Shown one piece after another: positions 1-7,975 of a stretch of 64,000 nt of DNA (position 1 is the stretch's first letter; every line of letters begins with the position of its first letter). Under the pieces are notes generated by a model. That model made no database searches. It was not told the origin of the DNA and saw nothing but the letters and a program-made list of their open reading frames with translations. A program made the translations under genes and the position numbers. The stretch covers positions 248,001-312,000 of the forward strand of contig CAVPPF010000007.1 in the NCBI GenBank assembly GCA_963707435.1. The letters run 5' to 3'. Origin of the DNA: UBA4744 sp963707435 (GTDB lineage Bacteria; Actinomycetota; Acidimicrobiia; Spongiisociales; UBA4744).

Positions 1-721
1 CCTTGTCGCCCGGGACGTCCACGATCTCGACCGGCCGCGGCGACCATGGAGCGTCGGGCTGAGGCTCGCCGCCGGTCAGGAATCTGGCAATCGTGTCCAG
101 CGGCCGCTGCGTCGCCGAGAGGCCGATGCGCTGGGGTGGACGGTTGGTGATCAGTTCGAGCCGCTCTAGTGAGAGAGCCAGGTGGGCGCCTCGTTTCGTG
201 CCCGCCACGGCATGGACTTCGTCGACGATGACCCACTCCACCGTCTGAAGTACCCGGCGAGCCTGGGACGTCAGCATGAGGTACAACGACTCCGGAGTCG
301 TGATGAGGATGTCCGGCGGATTGCGCAGCATGCGCCGCCGGTCGTCTGCCGGGGTGTCGCCGGTGCGCAGGAATGTGGCAACTTCCGGGAGTTCCTCCAT
401 ATCCAGGCGGGCGGCGGCGTGGCGGATACCCATCAGCGGTGAACGGAGGTTGCGATCGACGTCGTAGGCGAGCGCCTTCATGGGTGACACGTAGAGAACC
501 CGGCACCGGTCCTGTCGTTCCGGGGTCGGGCGATGCAGCAACTGGTCCAGCGTCCACAGAAAAGCCGCCAGCGTCTTGCCTGAGCCCGTCGGAGCATGAA
601 TGAGGGTGTGGGTTCCGGCCGCAATCGCAGGCCAACCCCGTTCCTGGGCTTCGGTCGGGGCAGGGAAGGATGCCTCGAACCAGGCGCGCGTGGCAGGGGA
701 GAAGGTGGCGAGCGTGTTCAC
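1..721 (-). CDS. lhr: Lhr-type DEAD/DEAH ATP-dependent helicase, N-terminal part
   Basis: This is the first 240 residues of a superfamily 2 helicase that runs off the left edge of the window. The P-loop PTGSGKT (motif I) sits near residue 38, followed by the box-II motif VDEVH with the typical Lhr continuation AVAGTKRGAHL, and motif III (SAT). Lhr proteins are very large 3'-5' helicases that act in DNA repair and are induced by DNA damage in mycobacteria. The GTG start at 721 is preferred because TAGCCT ends 6 nt upstream and there is no ribosome binding site, so the message is probably leaderless. The promoter also carries a PafBC-type element, annotated separately. The rest of the protein cannot be judged. 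Confidence 0.88.
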   Translation of the reverse strand, partial: MNTLATFSPATRAWFEASFPAPTEAQERGWPAIAAGTHTLIHAPTGSGKTLAAFLWTLDQLLHRPTPERQDRCRVLYVSPMKALAYDVDRNLRSPLMGIRHAAARLDMEELPEVATFLRTGDTPADDRRRMLRNPPDILITTPESLYLMLTSQARRVLQTVEWVIVDEVHAVAGTKRGAHLALSLERLELITNRPPQRIGLSATQRPLDTIARFLTGGEPQPDAPWSPRPVEIVDVPGDK

Positions 722-727
722 AGGGCA

Positions 728-750
728 AGGCTAGGACGTGCCCCCGACAA
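728..750 (-). promoter_or_regulatory. Putative PafBC-type (RecA-independent) damage promoter of lhr
   Basis: Read on the minus strand, TTGTCG at 750-745 is followed by exactly 11 nt and then TAGCCT at 733-728, six nt before the GTG start. This fits the RecA-NDp pattern described for mycobacterial DNA-damage promoters (tTGTCR, 11 nt, TANNNT). The same arrangement with the same spacing occurs upstream of recA and of the LysM gene at 44.1 kb. The function is inferred from the motif; the activator genes (pafB, pafC) are not in this window. Confidence 0.6.
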
Positions 751-817
751 ACGCCGGTGCCTCAACTATCGCGCAGCCGGCGCCGATACCTAGTTGGTTG
801 GTCAATCAGGAGCATGC

Positions 818-2905
818 ATGGGGTCAAACGCGACCGTCACAACTTCGCTTCGGGGGCGCACACGTCGATCGCGATCGATCGAGCCCGCCCCCCGCAAGCC
901 CAGCCCGGAGCAGCTGGTCGGACGGTATGTGATCGGTCTCGCCGCGGTTGCCCTGCTGGCGATAACCAGCAGCCTGGTCGTCGGAGGGGCGCTCACCCGG
1001 CAAGAAAGCGATGCCCGGGTTGTCAACGCGGCCGCCGGACAGCTGATCTCCAGCTTCGAACTGGAGAAGGCGAGCGCCGCCCTGATGGGCAGTGAGACGG
1101 CGAAGGAACGACAGACCGCGCTCGCAGCACTCGACGCGACCAAGGAGGAGATGGTTCGTACGCACGCCGGGCTGAGTCTCGGATCTGACGCGCTCGGTCT
1201 GCCCGGCGACAACAGCCCGCGGGTGGCCGCCATGCTCGAGTCGGTCGAGACCCACCTGCAATCGTTGCTCGGTGCCGTAGAAGCCGTAGCCCTCGAGCCG
1301 GATGCCGCAGAAAGATCAGCGGCACTGAGTGCCTGGGCCGGGCTCTTCCGTTCGGAGATGGAGGCCCTGGTTTCGGAGTACGAACGGGAAGCAGAAGAGC
1401 GCGTACGGAGCCTCGAGAAGTTCGAGATCATCTTGCTCGAGGCCATGCTGGTGCTGCTGTTGCTCGAAGGCCTGTTTCTGTACCGTCCGGCGGCCAAGCA
1501 AATTCGTCTCGGGTGGCGCGAGCGTGAGCGCAGGCACTCGGCGGAGAGAAACTACGACCAGGTGCGGCTCAACTACCTTGCTCAGTTCGATCCCCTGACG
1601 GGGCTGGCCAACCGGTCGCTTCTCTGGGATCGTCTCGACCACGCGATCGTCAGGGCTCGTCGGGAGGGAGGCATCGTCACGTTGATGTTCGTCGATCTCG
1701 ACGACTTCAAGGCGGTCAACGATCAGTACGGTCATGGAACGGGTGATGCCCTTCTCAGGAATGTGGCGGAACGGCTCGAAGGCACCGTCCGGGAGAGCGA
1801 CACGGTCGCCCGGTTGGGAGGAGACGAGTTCACGGTTGTGCTCGAAGGCCAGCACCGTCCCGAGTTTGCGGGCATTGTCGCCCAGAGCATTCTCGAAGCT
1901 CTGGCTGCTCCGTATCGGATCGGCGGGCGTGAGATCTTCATGACGGCGTCGGTCGGCATTGTTGTCTACCCCCTCGACGGCGATGTGGTCGACGATCTCG
2001 TCCGTGATGCCGACACGGCCATGTATGCAGCCAAGGAGGCAGGTCGCAACAACTTCCAGTTCTTCACGCCGGAATTGCGCGCTCAGACCACTGAACGGCT
2101 CAAGTTGATCGACAGCCTCCGGAAGGCGCTGGCAACGGGAGAACAACTCCATCTCGTCTATCAGCCGAAGTTCGGAGTGGCAGGCGGAGATCTGGTCGGC
2201 GTTGAAGCTCTCCTCAGGTGGCAGCATCCGGAGTACGGCCTCGTGCCTCCGTCGCGCTTCATACCGCTGGCCGAGGAAACCGATCTCATCATCCCGCTGG
2301 GAACGTGGGTCATCGAGCAGGCCAGCGAACAGGCGGCCCGCTGGCGCGACGATGGGTTCGGCGGCGTGCCCGTTGCCATCAACGTCTCGTCCCGGCAGTT
2401 CCACTACGGCAACCTCGTTCAGACGGTTGAGTCGGCGCTGTTGCGGTTCGGATTGGATCCCGGCCTGGTTGAACTGGAACTGACAGAAGGTACCTTGATC
2501 GAGGATGTCGAACTGGCTCGCCGGACACTCGAACGCCTGCGGGAGGTCGGGGTCCGGGTTTCGGTCGACGACTTCGGGACCGGGTATTCCTCGCTGAGCT
2601 ACCTCAAGCAGTTCCCGATCGATGCACTCAAGATCGACCGGTCGTTCATCGATGGCATCACGGACAATCAGGACGACGCAGCCATCTCCACCGCCATCAT
2701 CAGAATGGGTCACAGCCTCCGCATGGAGGTCATCGCCGAAGGGGTTGAGACGGAACGGCAACTCGAAGTGCTTCGGGAACTCGAGTGTGACGTTGCTCAA
2801 GGGTTTCTTCTCGGCCGGCCGGGTACTCCCGACCAAATCGAGGCGCTGGTGGGGCGAGGGCGACCGGCAAGCGCAGAACCCGGGCGGCCGGCTCCGCTTC
2901 GCTAG
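818..2905 (+). CDS. Membrane-anchored GGDEF-EAL protein (c-di-GMP turnover)
   Basis: This 695-residue protein has a transmembrane helix near the N-terminus, a roughly 150-residue extracytoplasmic helical sensor region, a second membrane helix, and then cytoplasmic GGDEF and EAL domains. The GGDEF domain keeps the signature GGDEF, and an RESD sequence lies five residues before it, which is the spacing of the RxxD product-inhibition site. The EAL domain keeps VEALLRW and DDFGTGYSS. Both synthase and phosphodiesterase activity are therefore possible. ATG 818 is chosen because AGGAG lies at 808-812; an in-frame TTG at 794 would place that site inside the gene. The HD-GYP gene converges on it from the right. 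Confidence 0.9.
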   Translation: MGSNATVTTSLRGRTRRSRSIEPAPRKPSPEQLVGRYVIGLAAVALLAITSSLVVGGALTRQESDARVVNAAAGQLISSFELEKASAALMGSETAKERQTALAALDATKEEMVRTHAGLSLGSDALGLPGDNSPRVAAMLESVETHLQSLLGAVEAVALEPDAAERSAALSAWAGLFRSEMEALVSEYEREAEERVRSLEKFEIILLEAMLVLLLLEGLFLYRPAAKQIRLGWRERERRHSAERNYDQVRLNYLAQFDPLTGLANRSLLWDRLDHAIVRARREGGIVTLMFVDLDDFKAVNDQYGHGTGDALLRNVAERLEGTVRESDTVARLGGDEFTVVLEGQHRPEFAGIVAQSILEALAAPYRIGGREIFMTASVGIVVYPLDGDVVDDLVRDADTAMYAAKEAGRNNFQFFTPELRAQTTERLKLIDSLRKALATGEQLHLVYQPKFGVAGGDLVGVEALLRWQHPEYGLVPPSRFIPLAEETDLIIPLGTWVIEQASEQAARWRDDGFGGVPVAINVSSRQFHYGNLVQTVESALLRFGLDPGLVELELTEGTLIEDVELARRTLERLREVGVRVSVDDFGTGYSSLSYLKQFPIDALKIDRSFIDGITDNQDDAAISTAIIRMGHSLRMEVIAEGVETERQLEVLRELECDVAQGFLLGRPGTPDQIEALVGRGRPASAEPGRPAPLR

Positions 2906-2918
2906 GACCTTCTCATCC

Positions 2919-3479
2919 CTAGCCGGCGAGTGCCATGGTGCAGATCGCCGGGGCAGTCGCCACCATGGCGTCGACGACCCGCGGGTCGAACTGGGTGCCG
3001 GCACAGCGCTCGAGTTCGGCGAACGCATGCTCCGGGGATAGGGGCGGTTGATACGGCCGGTCGCTGGTCATGGCATCGTAAGCATCTGCCACCAGCAGGA
3101 TGCGCGCCAGGTAGGGGATTTTGTCTTCCCGCAGCCCAAACGGATACCCGCTGCCGTCGAAACGTTCATGATGAGCGAGGACGGTGTCGGCAATCCGGGC
3201 ATGCACGAGCCCGTCGACGATCCGAAACCCCTCGAGCGGATGCCTGCGCATGTGCACCCACTCAGCAGCAGTCAGCGGGCCGGGTTTCTGAACGACCCGC
3301 ATATCGACGCGGACCTTTCCGACATCGTGGAGATGGGCAGCGATGTGCAGCCGGCGACGATCATCGCGGCTGAGACCGAGAACGTCGGCCAGGGGGGCCG
3401 CCAGGGCCGCCACCCGGGAGCCGTGGCCGGACAGATCGGGATCCGTCTCATACATCATCTGCATGAACTGGTCCAGCAT
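2919..3479 (-). CDS. HD-GYP domain phosphodiesterase
   Basis: The protein is essentially one HD-GYP domain of about 186 residues, a family that hydrolyses cyclic di-GMP. It contains HLHDVGK and the diagnostic HHERFDGSGYP motif, followed by the usual LLVADAYDAMTSDRPY segment. No receiver or membrane domain is attached. The start is uncertain: ATG 3479 gives a compact domain, and GGAGG lies 11 nt upstream of it, but in-frame TTG and GTG codons exist just upstream. It is convergent with the GGDEF-EAL gene with a 13-nt gap, so two opposing c-di-GMP enzymes are neighbours. Confidence 0.83.
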   Translation of the reverse strand: MLDQFMQMMYETDPDLSGHGSRVAALAAPLADVLGLSRDDRRRLHIAAHLHDVGKVRVDMRVVQKPGPLTAAEWVHMRRHPLEGFRIVDGLVHARIADTVLAHHERFDGSGYPFGLREDKIPYLARILLVADAYDAMTSDRPYQPPLSPEHAFAELERCAGTQFDPRVVDAMVATAPAICTMALAG

Positions 3480-3604
3480 CGCCGCCTGTCCCTCCGTCGC
3501 CAATACCACCCAAGGTGGCGCTACAAACACACACAGTAGACAGAACGAAGAGGTATGGGTATGAGGCGTGCGACTCATTTATCCACAGGGGCCACAATGG
3601 GGGC

Positions 3605-4234
3605 ATGGACATCGCCGTGAATCTCGTCGAAAGCTATCTCCGGCTCAACGGATACCTGACGATGAGTGAATTCGAGATCCAACGGCGCAGCGAGAACGGG
3701 TTGTATAAAACCGTCACCGATGTCGACATCGTCGCTTTTCGTTTGCCGGGTGAGATGTCTGGGTCGGACGGTCATGAGGATTGCCGGATGCTGCAGATCC
3801 ACGATCCGGCCCTGGAACTGCAGCCCAACATGATCGATGTGATCCTCGGTGAGGTGAAACAGGGCGATGCCGAGTTCAATCCGAGCATCACCCGCCACGA
3901 GGTATTGCACTCCGTCCTTCATCGACTGGAGTGGGCCTACGGATCCCCCATCATCGACGTCGTCGAGGACCTGCAGGAGCGCGGCCTCTCGGAAGTGCCG
4001 GCGTGCGCCGGGACCGGAATCGTTCGAACCCGGTTGGTAGCTTTCGGACGTAGCCAGACGACCGATATGCACACGATCGCCCTCAGCCATATCTTCAGCA
4101 CCATGCTCGGATACTTCCACGACCTCGAGGAGGTTCTCCGACCCGCTCAGTTCAAGGATCCTGCCCCGGCCCTGCTCAAGCTGCTCGTGAAGACGGGATT
4201 CGACATCAAGAAGCCGGACCTCGAGAACTCGTAG
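3605..4234 (+). CDS. Hypothetical protein, possible PD-(D/E)XK nuclease fold
   Basis: This 209-residue protein is not one I recognise by name. Its first half has the spacing seen in restriction-endonuclease-like folds: an acidic strand TDVDIVAF near residue 40 and, after a short insert, the strand-turn ILGEVKQG with an E-x-K pair near residue 82. The second half is helical with no clear motif. Many uncharacterised bacterial proteins with this pattern are predicted nucleases or nuclease-like binding proteins, but the assignment is inference. ATG 3605 follows a weak G-rich stretch. It stands alone, convergent with the BtpA operon. Confidence 0.62.
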   Translation: MDIAVNLVESYLRLNGYLTMSEFEIQRRSENGLYKTVTDVDIVAFRLPGEMSGSDGHEDCRMLQIHDPALELQPNMIDVILGEVKQGDAEFNPSITRHEVLHSVLHRLEWAYGSPIIDVVEDLQERGLSEVPACAGTGIVRTRLVAFGRSQTTDMHTIALSHIFSTMLGYFHDLEEVLRPAQFKDPAPALLKLLVKTGFDIKKPDLENS

Positions 4235-4249
4235 GGTGTGTGGCCGGAG

Positions 4250-5023
4250 CTAACGAGAACGCGCCGCCGTGATGAAAGATCTTGCCTTGGCCGGATCAAC
4301 CGGCGCGGTGGTCACCCCTCCGACCTTGATGGCAGTGCCGACGATGGCTCCGTCGGCGTGGTCGAGGAGCGCGCCGATGGTCTCCGCCGAGGCTCCTGAG
4401 CCGGCCAGGATCCGGGCTTCGGGGACGGCTTCCCGGACCAGATCGAATTGCGCCAGATCGGCCGGTTCCCCCGTTGCCGAGCCGGAGAGAATGAGCGCAT
4501 CGGCTCCACCGCGCCGGTACGTGTCGGCAGCGATCTGGCCGATGGTCGCTCCCGGCGGCGGGATCGCATGTTTCACGAAAACGTCTGCGTAGACCTCGAC
4601 GTGGGGGGCGACGGCCGCTCGCAGCCTGGCGAGCTCGGCGGCCCGACCGGTGATGGGTCCCTGGTCGGTGTGCATGGTCCCGCTGAGGACGTTGACGCGG
4701 ATGAACGAGGCCCCGCACGTCCCGGCAACGGCGAGGGCCGCTAGTGCGTCGTTGCGGAGGATGTTGACGCCGATGGGGAGCCCGGTCGCCATGCGGAGGA
4801 CGGTCACCGCCCTGGCCATGGCCGCCACCGTCACCTTCGGAACATCATCGGAGAAGAACGGTGCGTCGCCGAAGTTCTCGACCACGAGGGCGTCGAAGCC
4901 GGTCTCGGTCAGGATGGTTGCGTCACGGCCGGCCGATTCGAGAACGGCTTCGAAGTCTCCTTCGTATCCCGGCGAGCCCGGCAGCGGGCCTAAATGGACC
5001 ATGCCGATGAACCGGGGCGCCAT
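4250..5023 (-). CDS. BtpA/SgcQ family TIM-barrel protein
   Basis: This 257-residue protein matches the BtpA/SgcQ family along its length: IGMVHLGPLPGSP at the N-terminus, GLPIGVNILRND in the middle and GGADALILSGSATGEP plus a glycine-rich phosphate-binding end (DGAIVGTAIKVGG). The barrel resembles phosphate-binding enzymes of nucleotide and sugar metabolism. BtpA was linked to photosystem I stability in cyanobacteria, but the reaction in heterotrophs is unknown. The ATG at 5023-5021 overlaps the TGA of the upstream gene by one base, so the two are probably translationally coupled. Confidence 0.83.
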   Translation of the reverse strand: MAPRFIGMVHLGPLPGSPGYEGDFEAVLESAGRDATILTETGFDALVVENFGDAPFFSDDVPKVTVAAMARAVTVLRMATGLPIGVNILRNDALAALAVAGTCGASFIRVNVLSGTMHTDQGPITGRAAELARLRAAVAPHVEVYADVFVKHAIPPPGATIGQIAADTYRRGGADALILSGSATGEPADLAQFDLVREAVPEARILAGSGASAETIGALLDHADGAIVGTAIKVGGVTTAPVDPAKARSFITAARSR

Positions 5024-5760
5024 CAGAGGAAGACGCGAACGACTTTTAGCGCCATCTGGGCAACCTGGCCCTGAGCTTTGAGATTGGTATCGTCCGGCGA
5101 TCGTCTCCGCACTGCCACACGGCACCAGTCGCCGGCGGTCCCCTTGATCACCTGATCGGTATCGACGGGACCGAAGACGTACTTGGCATACGCCGGCCCG
5201 ATGACCTCCACCCGGACGGGTGCTTCGTACGGCTGGCCGGCGTCTTCGAACGCGTGGGGCAGGGTCTTCCACGCAAGCCAGGCGATGTGCCGCAGGCGGG
5301 GAGTGTCGTCTGGTTCGGCATCCATGGTCGTATGGATATCCAGACCGTGGGCCCAGGTTTCCATGAGCCGGGCGGTGGCGAACGTCTTGGCGCTCATGTC
5401 GCCGGCAAACCAGGGCACCCGCTGCGACGGCGACGTGCGGGACAGTGAGTCGACTACCTTTGCCCGAGCTTCGCGCCACCATTCAATGACGTCCTGGGGC
5501 CGCATCGATCGTCCCGGCTGAAATCCCGCCGCATAGAACTCGTTGAACGTTTCGTACTGAGATGCCTCGTCGAGCCGCGAACCGCCCTCTTCGAGTGCGT
5601 TGTAGGCGTACCCCTCCGACGCGGCCAGATGACCGACCGTATCGTGGATGGTCCATCCGGTGAACGGCGTCTTCTTCTTCCAGTCCCGGATGTTCGTCTT
5701 CTGCAGGAACTGGTCTTGATATTGCTGTTCGGCTACCAGGTCGGAAAGGATTTCGCGCAC
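5023..5760 (-). CDS. TIGR03084-like DinB/mycothiol-isomerase-fold protein
   Basis: The 245-residue protein has the four-helix DinB-like fold of mycothiol-dependent maleylpyruvate isomerase relatives. It shows GWTIHDTVGHLA near residue 37 and METWAHGLDIH near residue 137, whose histidines form the metal site in this family, and a C-terminal small domain ending in a DWCRVAVRR segment. The substrate is unknown. The start is set at GTG 5760 because TAGCCT ends six nt upstream (5772-5767) with no ribosome binding site, the leaderless pattern seen throughout the window. An in-frame TTG at 5766 would abut the hexamer. It forms a two-gene unit with the BtpA gene. Confidence 0.8.
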   Translation of the reverse strand: MREILSDLVAEQQYQDQFLQKTNIRDWKKKTPFTGWTIHDTVGHLAASEGYAYNALEEGGSRLDEASQYETFNEFYAAGFQPGRSMRPQDVIEWWREARAKVVDSLSRTSPSQRVPWFAGDMSAKTFATARLMETWAHGLDIHTTMDAEPDDTPRLRHIAWLAWKTLPHAFEDAGQPYEAPVRVEVIGPAYAKYVFGPVDTDQVIKGTAGDWCRVAVRRRSPDDTNLKAQGQVAQMALKVVRVFL

Positions 5761-5831
5761 CGGCAAAGGCTAGTCGTGAGAGCCTGTTTGCGCTATGTGA
5801 GAGGACCCCTCGAAGTGTTCTTCCGGGCCGG

Positions 5832-6902
5832 CTAGACGCTGAAGGCGCGGGGCGGGCGCACGACGTCATCGGTCTCGATGAGATCGTTGAGGACGTCGAC
5901 CATTTGCCGCAACCTCCCGAAGCTGCGACGGTTGAAGCGCAGGGCAACACGGTCCAGATTCAACGAGTCGCCGTCGGCCTTCTCAGCTTCCGTCGGTTCG
6001 ATGACTTCGATCGAGCCTGCTGCGACGATGTCGGAGAACGCGTCGTTCAAGCCTTCGAGCTGGGCGCGGTCGGGAGCCTGGTTGAGCCGCAGAATCAAGC
6101 GGCCGTCGACATACCGTTGCGACTGGTAATTGGAGTAGAAGTGGCAGATCTCGTGAGCCGCCTCTTCGACGTCGTTGGTCACCTTGTAGATGCTGAGATC
6201 GGCCTCGGAAATGAGCCCGTTGCCGAGGAGGTCTTTCTTCACGAAATCGTTGAAGGTCTGCCAGTAGCCCGTACCGTCCGACTCGAGCATGACGATGGGA
6301 TGCAGATCACTCTTTCCCGTCTGAACGAGCGTGAGGAGCTCAAACGTCTCATCCATCGTTCCGAAGCCGCCGGGAAACAGGGCGAAGCCGTGGGACTCCT
6401 TGACGAAGCCGAGCTTGCGAGTGAAGAAGTACTTGAAGTTGATGGTCCGGCTCGCATCGACGTAGGCGTTCGCCTGGTCCTCGAAGGGCAAGCGGATGTT
6501 GACCCCGATGGAGTGTTCCGAGCCTGCGCCGCGGTTGCCGGCCTCCATGATTCCTGGGCCGGCCCCCGTCACGACCATCCAGCCGCGTTCCTCCACCATC
6601 TTCCTGGCGAACTCCGCTGCCATCCGGTAGTTGGGGTCGTCAACCACCGTTCGGGCAGAGCCGAAGATCGTTACCTTCGGCACGTGCTGATACTTCGAGA
6701 AGATCAGCAATGAGTAGCGCATCTCCTTGACGGCCGCGTTGATGAGCTTCATGTCACCCCGGTCGGCCTTGTCGCGGAAGAGTTTGATTGCCGACGTGAC
6801 GATCTCTTTGGTCAGGTCGGCGTTGCAGCCGTCACCGGCTGCATCGATGAGTTCGCCGATGAGGCGGTTGAGGTTGTCGTCTTCGAATTCGTACGTGCGC
6901 AT
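5832..6902 (-). CDS. LOG family (TIGR00730) Rossmann-fold protein
   Basis: The central domain carries TIFGSAR, GWMVVTGAGPGIMEAGN and the LOG signature PGGFGTMDE, which bind nucleotide phosphate in lysine decarboxylase-like/LOG phosphoribohydrolases. At 356 residues it is longer than the 190-residue cytokinin-activating LOG enzymes. It belongs to the long subgroup with an extra N-terminal helical segment of about 70 residues and a C-terminal extension of about 90. The role of this subgroup is not settled; nucleotide monophosphate hydrolysis is the most likely activity. It is transcribed alone on the minus strand. Confidence 0.85.
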   Translation of the reverse strand: MRTYEFEDDNLNRLIGELIDAAGDGCNADLTKEIVTSAIKLFRDKADRGDMKLINAAVKEMRYSLLIFSKYQHVPKVTIFGSARTVVDDPNYRMAAEFARKMVEERGWMVVTGAGPGIMEAGNRGAGSEHSIGVNIRLPFEDQANAYVDASRTINFKYFFTRKLGFVKESHGFALFPGGFGTMDETFELLTLVQTGKSDLHPIVMLESDGTGYWQTFNDFVKKDLLGNGLISEADLSIYKVTNDVEEAAHEICHFYSNYQSQRYVDGRLILRLNQAPDRAQLEGLNDAFSDIVAAGSIEVIEPTEAEKADGDSLNLDRVALRFNRRSFGRLRQMVDVLNDLIETDDVVRPPRAFSV

Positions 6903-6982
6903 GGGTCACTCTGTCCGGGATCGGTTCACGGTAGTGGCCGGGACCCGGGACTCCCAGCTCTCACCGTCGGTTTCTTGGCTGC

Positions 6983-7975
6983 TCAGCTGAACGGTGGTCC
7001 GGGCGGGCCTTTGCGGACTACCGCACTCCACACCGTCTCATAGTGGTCGCGATCGTACGGGTCGATATGGGGAAGCACGAACTCCTGCCATGAGCGGAGG
7101 AGAGGATCGGCGGCCCCGGCGAACATCTGCAGCCCGGTCGGAACCCGGTCGAGGATCGATCTCAGGCTCATCGGCGTCTCAACCCGGGTTCCAGTGTCTC
7201 TGGCCCGAAACGACTCGTTGACCTCGACGGTGAGTCTGGCCAGGGCTTCGACGAACGGCTGCTTCATGGAGGGGTAGCGGCGTTCGAGCATGGCCGTGAG
7301 TTGCGACTCGCTCGGGAAGTCCTTCTCCCAGATGAGCCATCGGTCGGCGAACGCTTTGTTGAGGGTTTGCGTGCCTGCGTAGTCCCGCAAGTCCGTCGGG
7401 TTCATGGTCCCGAACAGCCGAACGTCTGGTTGTAGCTTGACGGACTCGCCGTTGGGCAGGTCGAGGGCTCGGTACCGGTCGAGGAGGCCGTGGAGAGCAA
7501 ACAGGGTTTCCGCCCCCGCGGCATTCAATTCGGACAGGTTGACCACCGCCGGGCCGCGGATGGCCCGCGTGATGTCACCGTCTTCCCAGCGACTCTCCGT
7601 TCCTCCCTTGCCGTCACCGTAGAGTTTGGTCGAGCCGATCAGGGTGACATCGCGGACCTCACCGGTGAGCGGTATGCGGTAGTAGGGGAGGCGCATCAAA
7701 GCGGCGAATTGCTCGATATCGTGATCCTTGCCGGTGCCCATGTGCCCCCGCACCGCGATATGGAGCGGGACGAAAGCCGCGCTGCTCTCCCGCCGCACTT
7801 TCTCGAGGGCGGCAAAGCGATAGAGCATGCCGAGATCGACATAGAACGGGTCGGGATCCGGAATCTTGGTCAGGCGCTGGGCGCGGTCGGGTACTCCGGC
7901 GGAAACCTCGAAGGTCTCCAGTTCGATAGGGGATCCTTCTCCCGTCGGGTCGATGAATGTGACGTTCTCAGGCAC
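6983..7975 (-). CDS. CobS/MoxR-like AAA+ protein with altered Walker motifs
   Basis: The 330-residue protein aligns by eye with CobS-type AAA+ subunits of metal chelatases: RGHMGTGKDHDIEQ (residues 76-89), then LIGSTKL, the GDITRAIRGP strand and RLFGTMNPTD (sensor 1). Two key positions differ from an active ATPase. The Walker A Ser/Thr after GK is Asp84, and the Walker B position reads NLSELN (residues 146-151) instead of a D-E pair. The Walker lysine is kept. GTG 7975 overlaps the end of the VWA gene by eight nt, so the two are coupled and very likely work as a AAA-VWA complex. The target of the complex is unknown. Confidence 0.82.
   Translation of the reverse strand: MPENVTFIDPTGEGSPIELETFEVSAGVPDRAQRLTKIPDPDPFYVDLGMLYRFAALEKVRRESSAAFVPLHIAVRGHMGTGKDHDIEQFAALMRLPYYRIPLTGEVRDVTLIGSTKLYGDGKGGTESRWEDGDITRAIRGPAVVNLSELNAAGAETLFALHGLLDRYRALDLPNGESVKLQPDVRLFGTMNPTDLRDYAGTQTLNKAFADRWLIWEKDFPSESQLTAMLERRYPSMKQPFVEALARLTVEVNESFRARDTGTRVETPMSLRSILDRVPTGLQMFAGAADPLLRSWQEFVLPHIDPYDRDHYETVWSAVVRKGPPGPPFS

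Noticed and set aside
1316..3028. A 570-codon minus-strand open frame
   Set aside because: It is antisense to the GGDEF-EAL gene, whose catalytic motifs are unambiguous.
3570..3605. A replication origin around the DnaA box
   Set aside because: Only one box is present, there is no AT-rich unwinding region, and dnaA/dnaN/gyrB are not nearby.
4250..5482. An extended 410-residue BtpA protein
   Set aside because: The first 150 residues are a shadow of the upstream DinB-fold gene; BtpA homology begins at ATG 5023.
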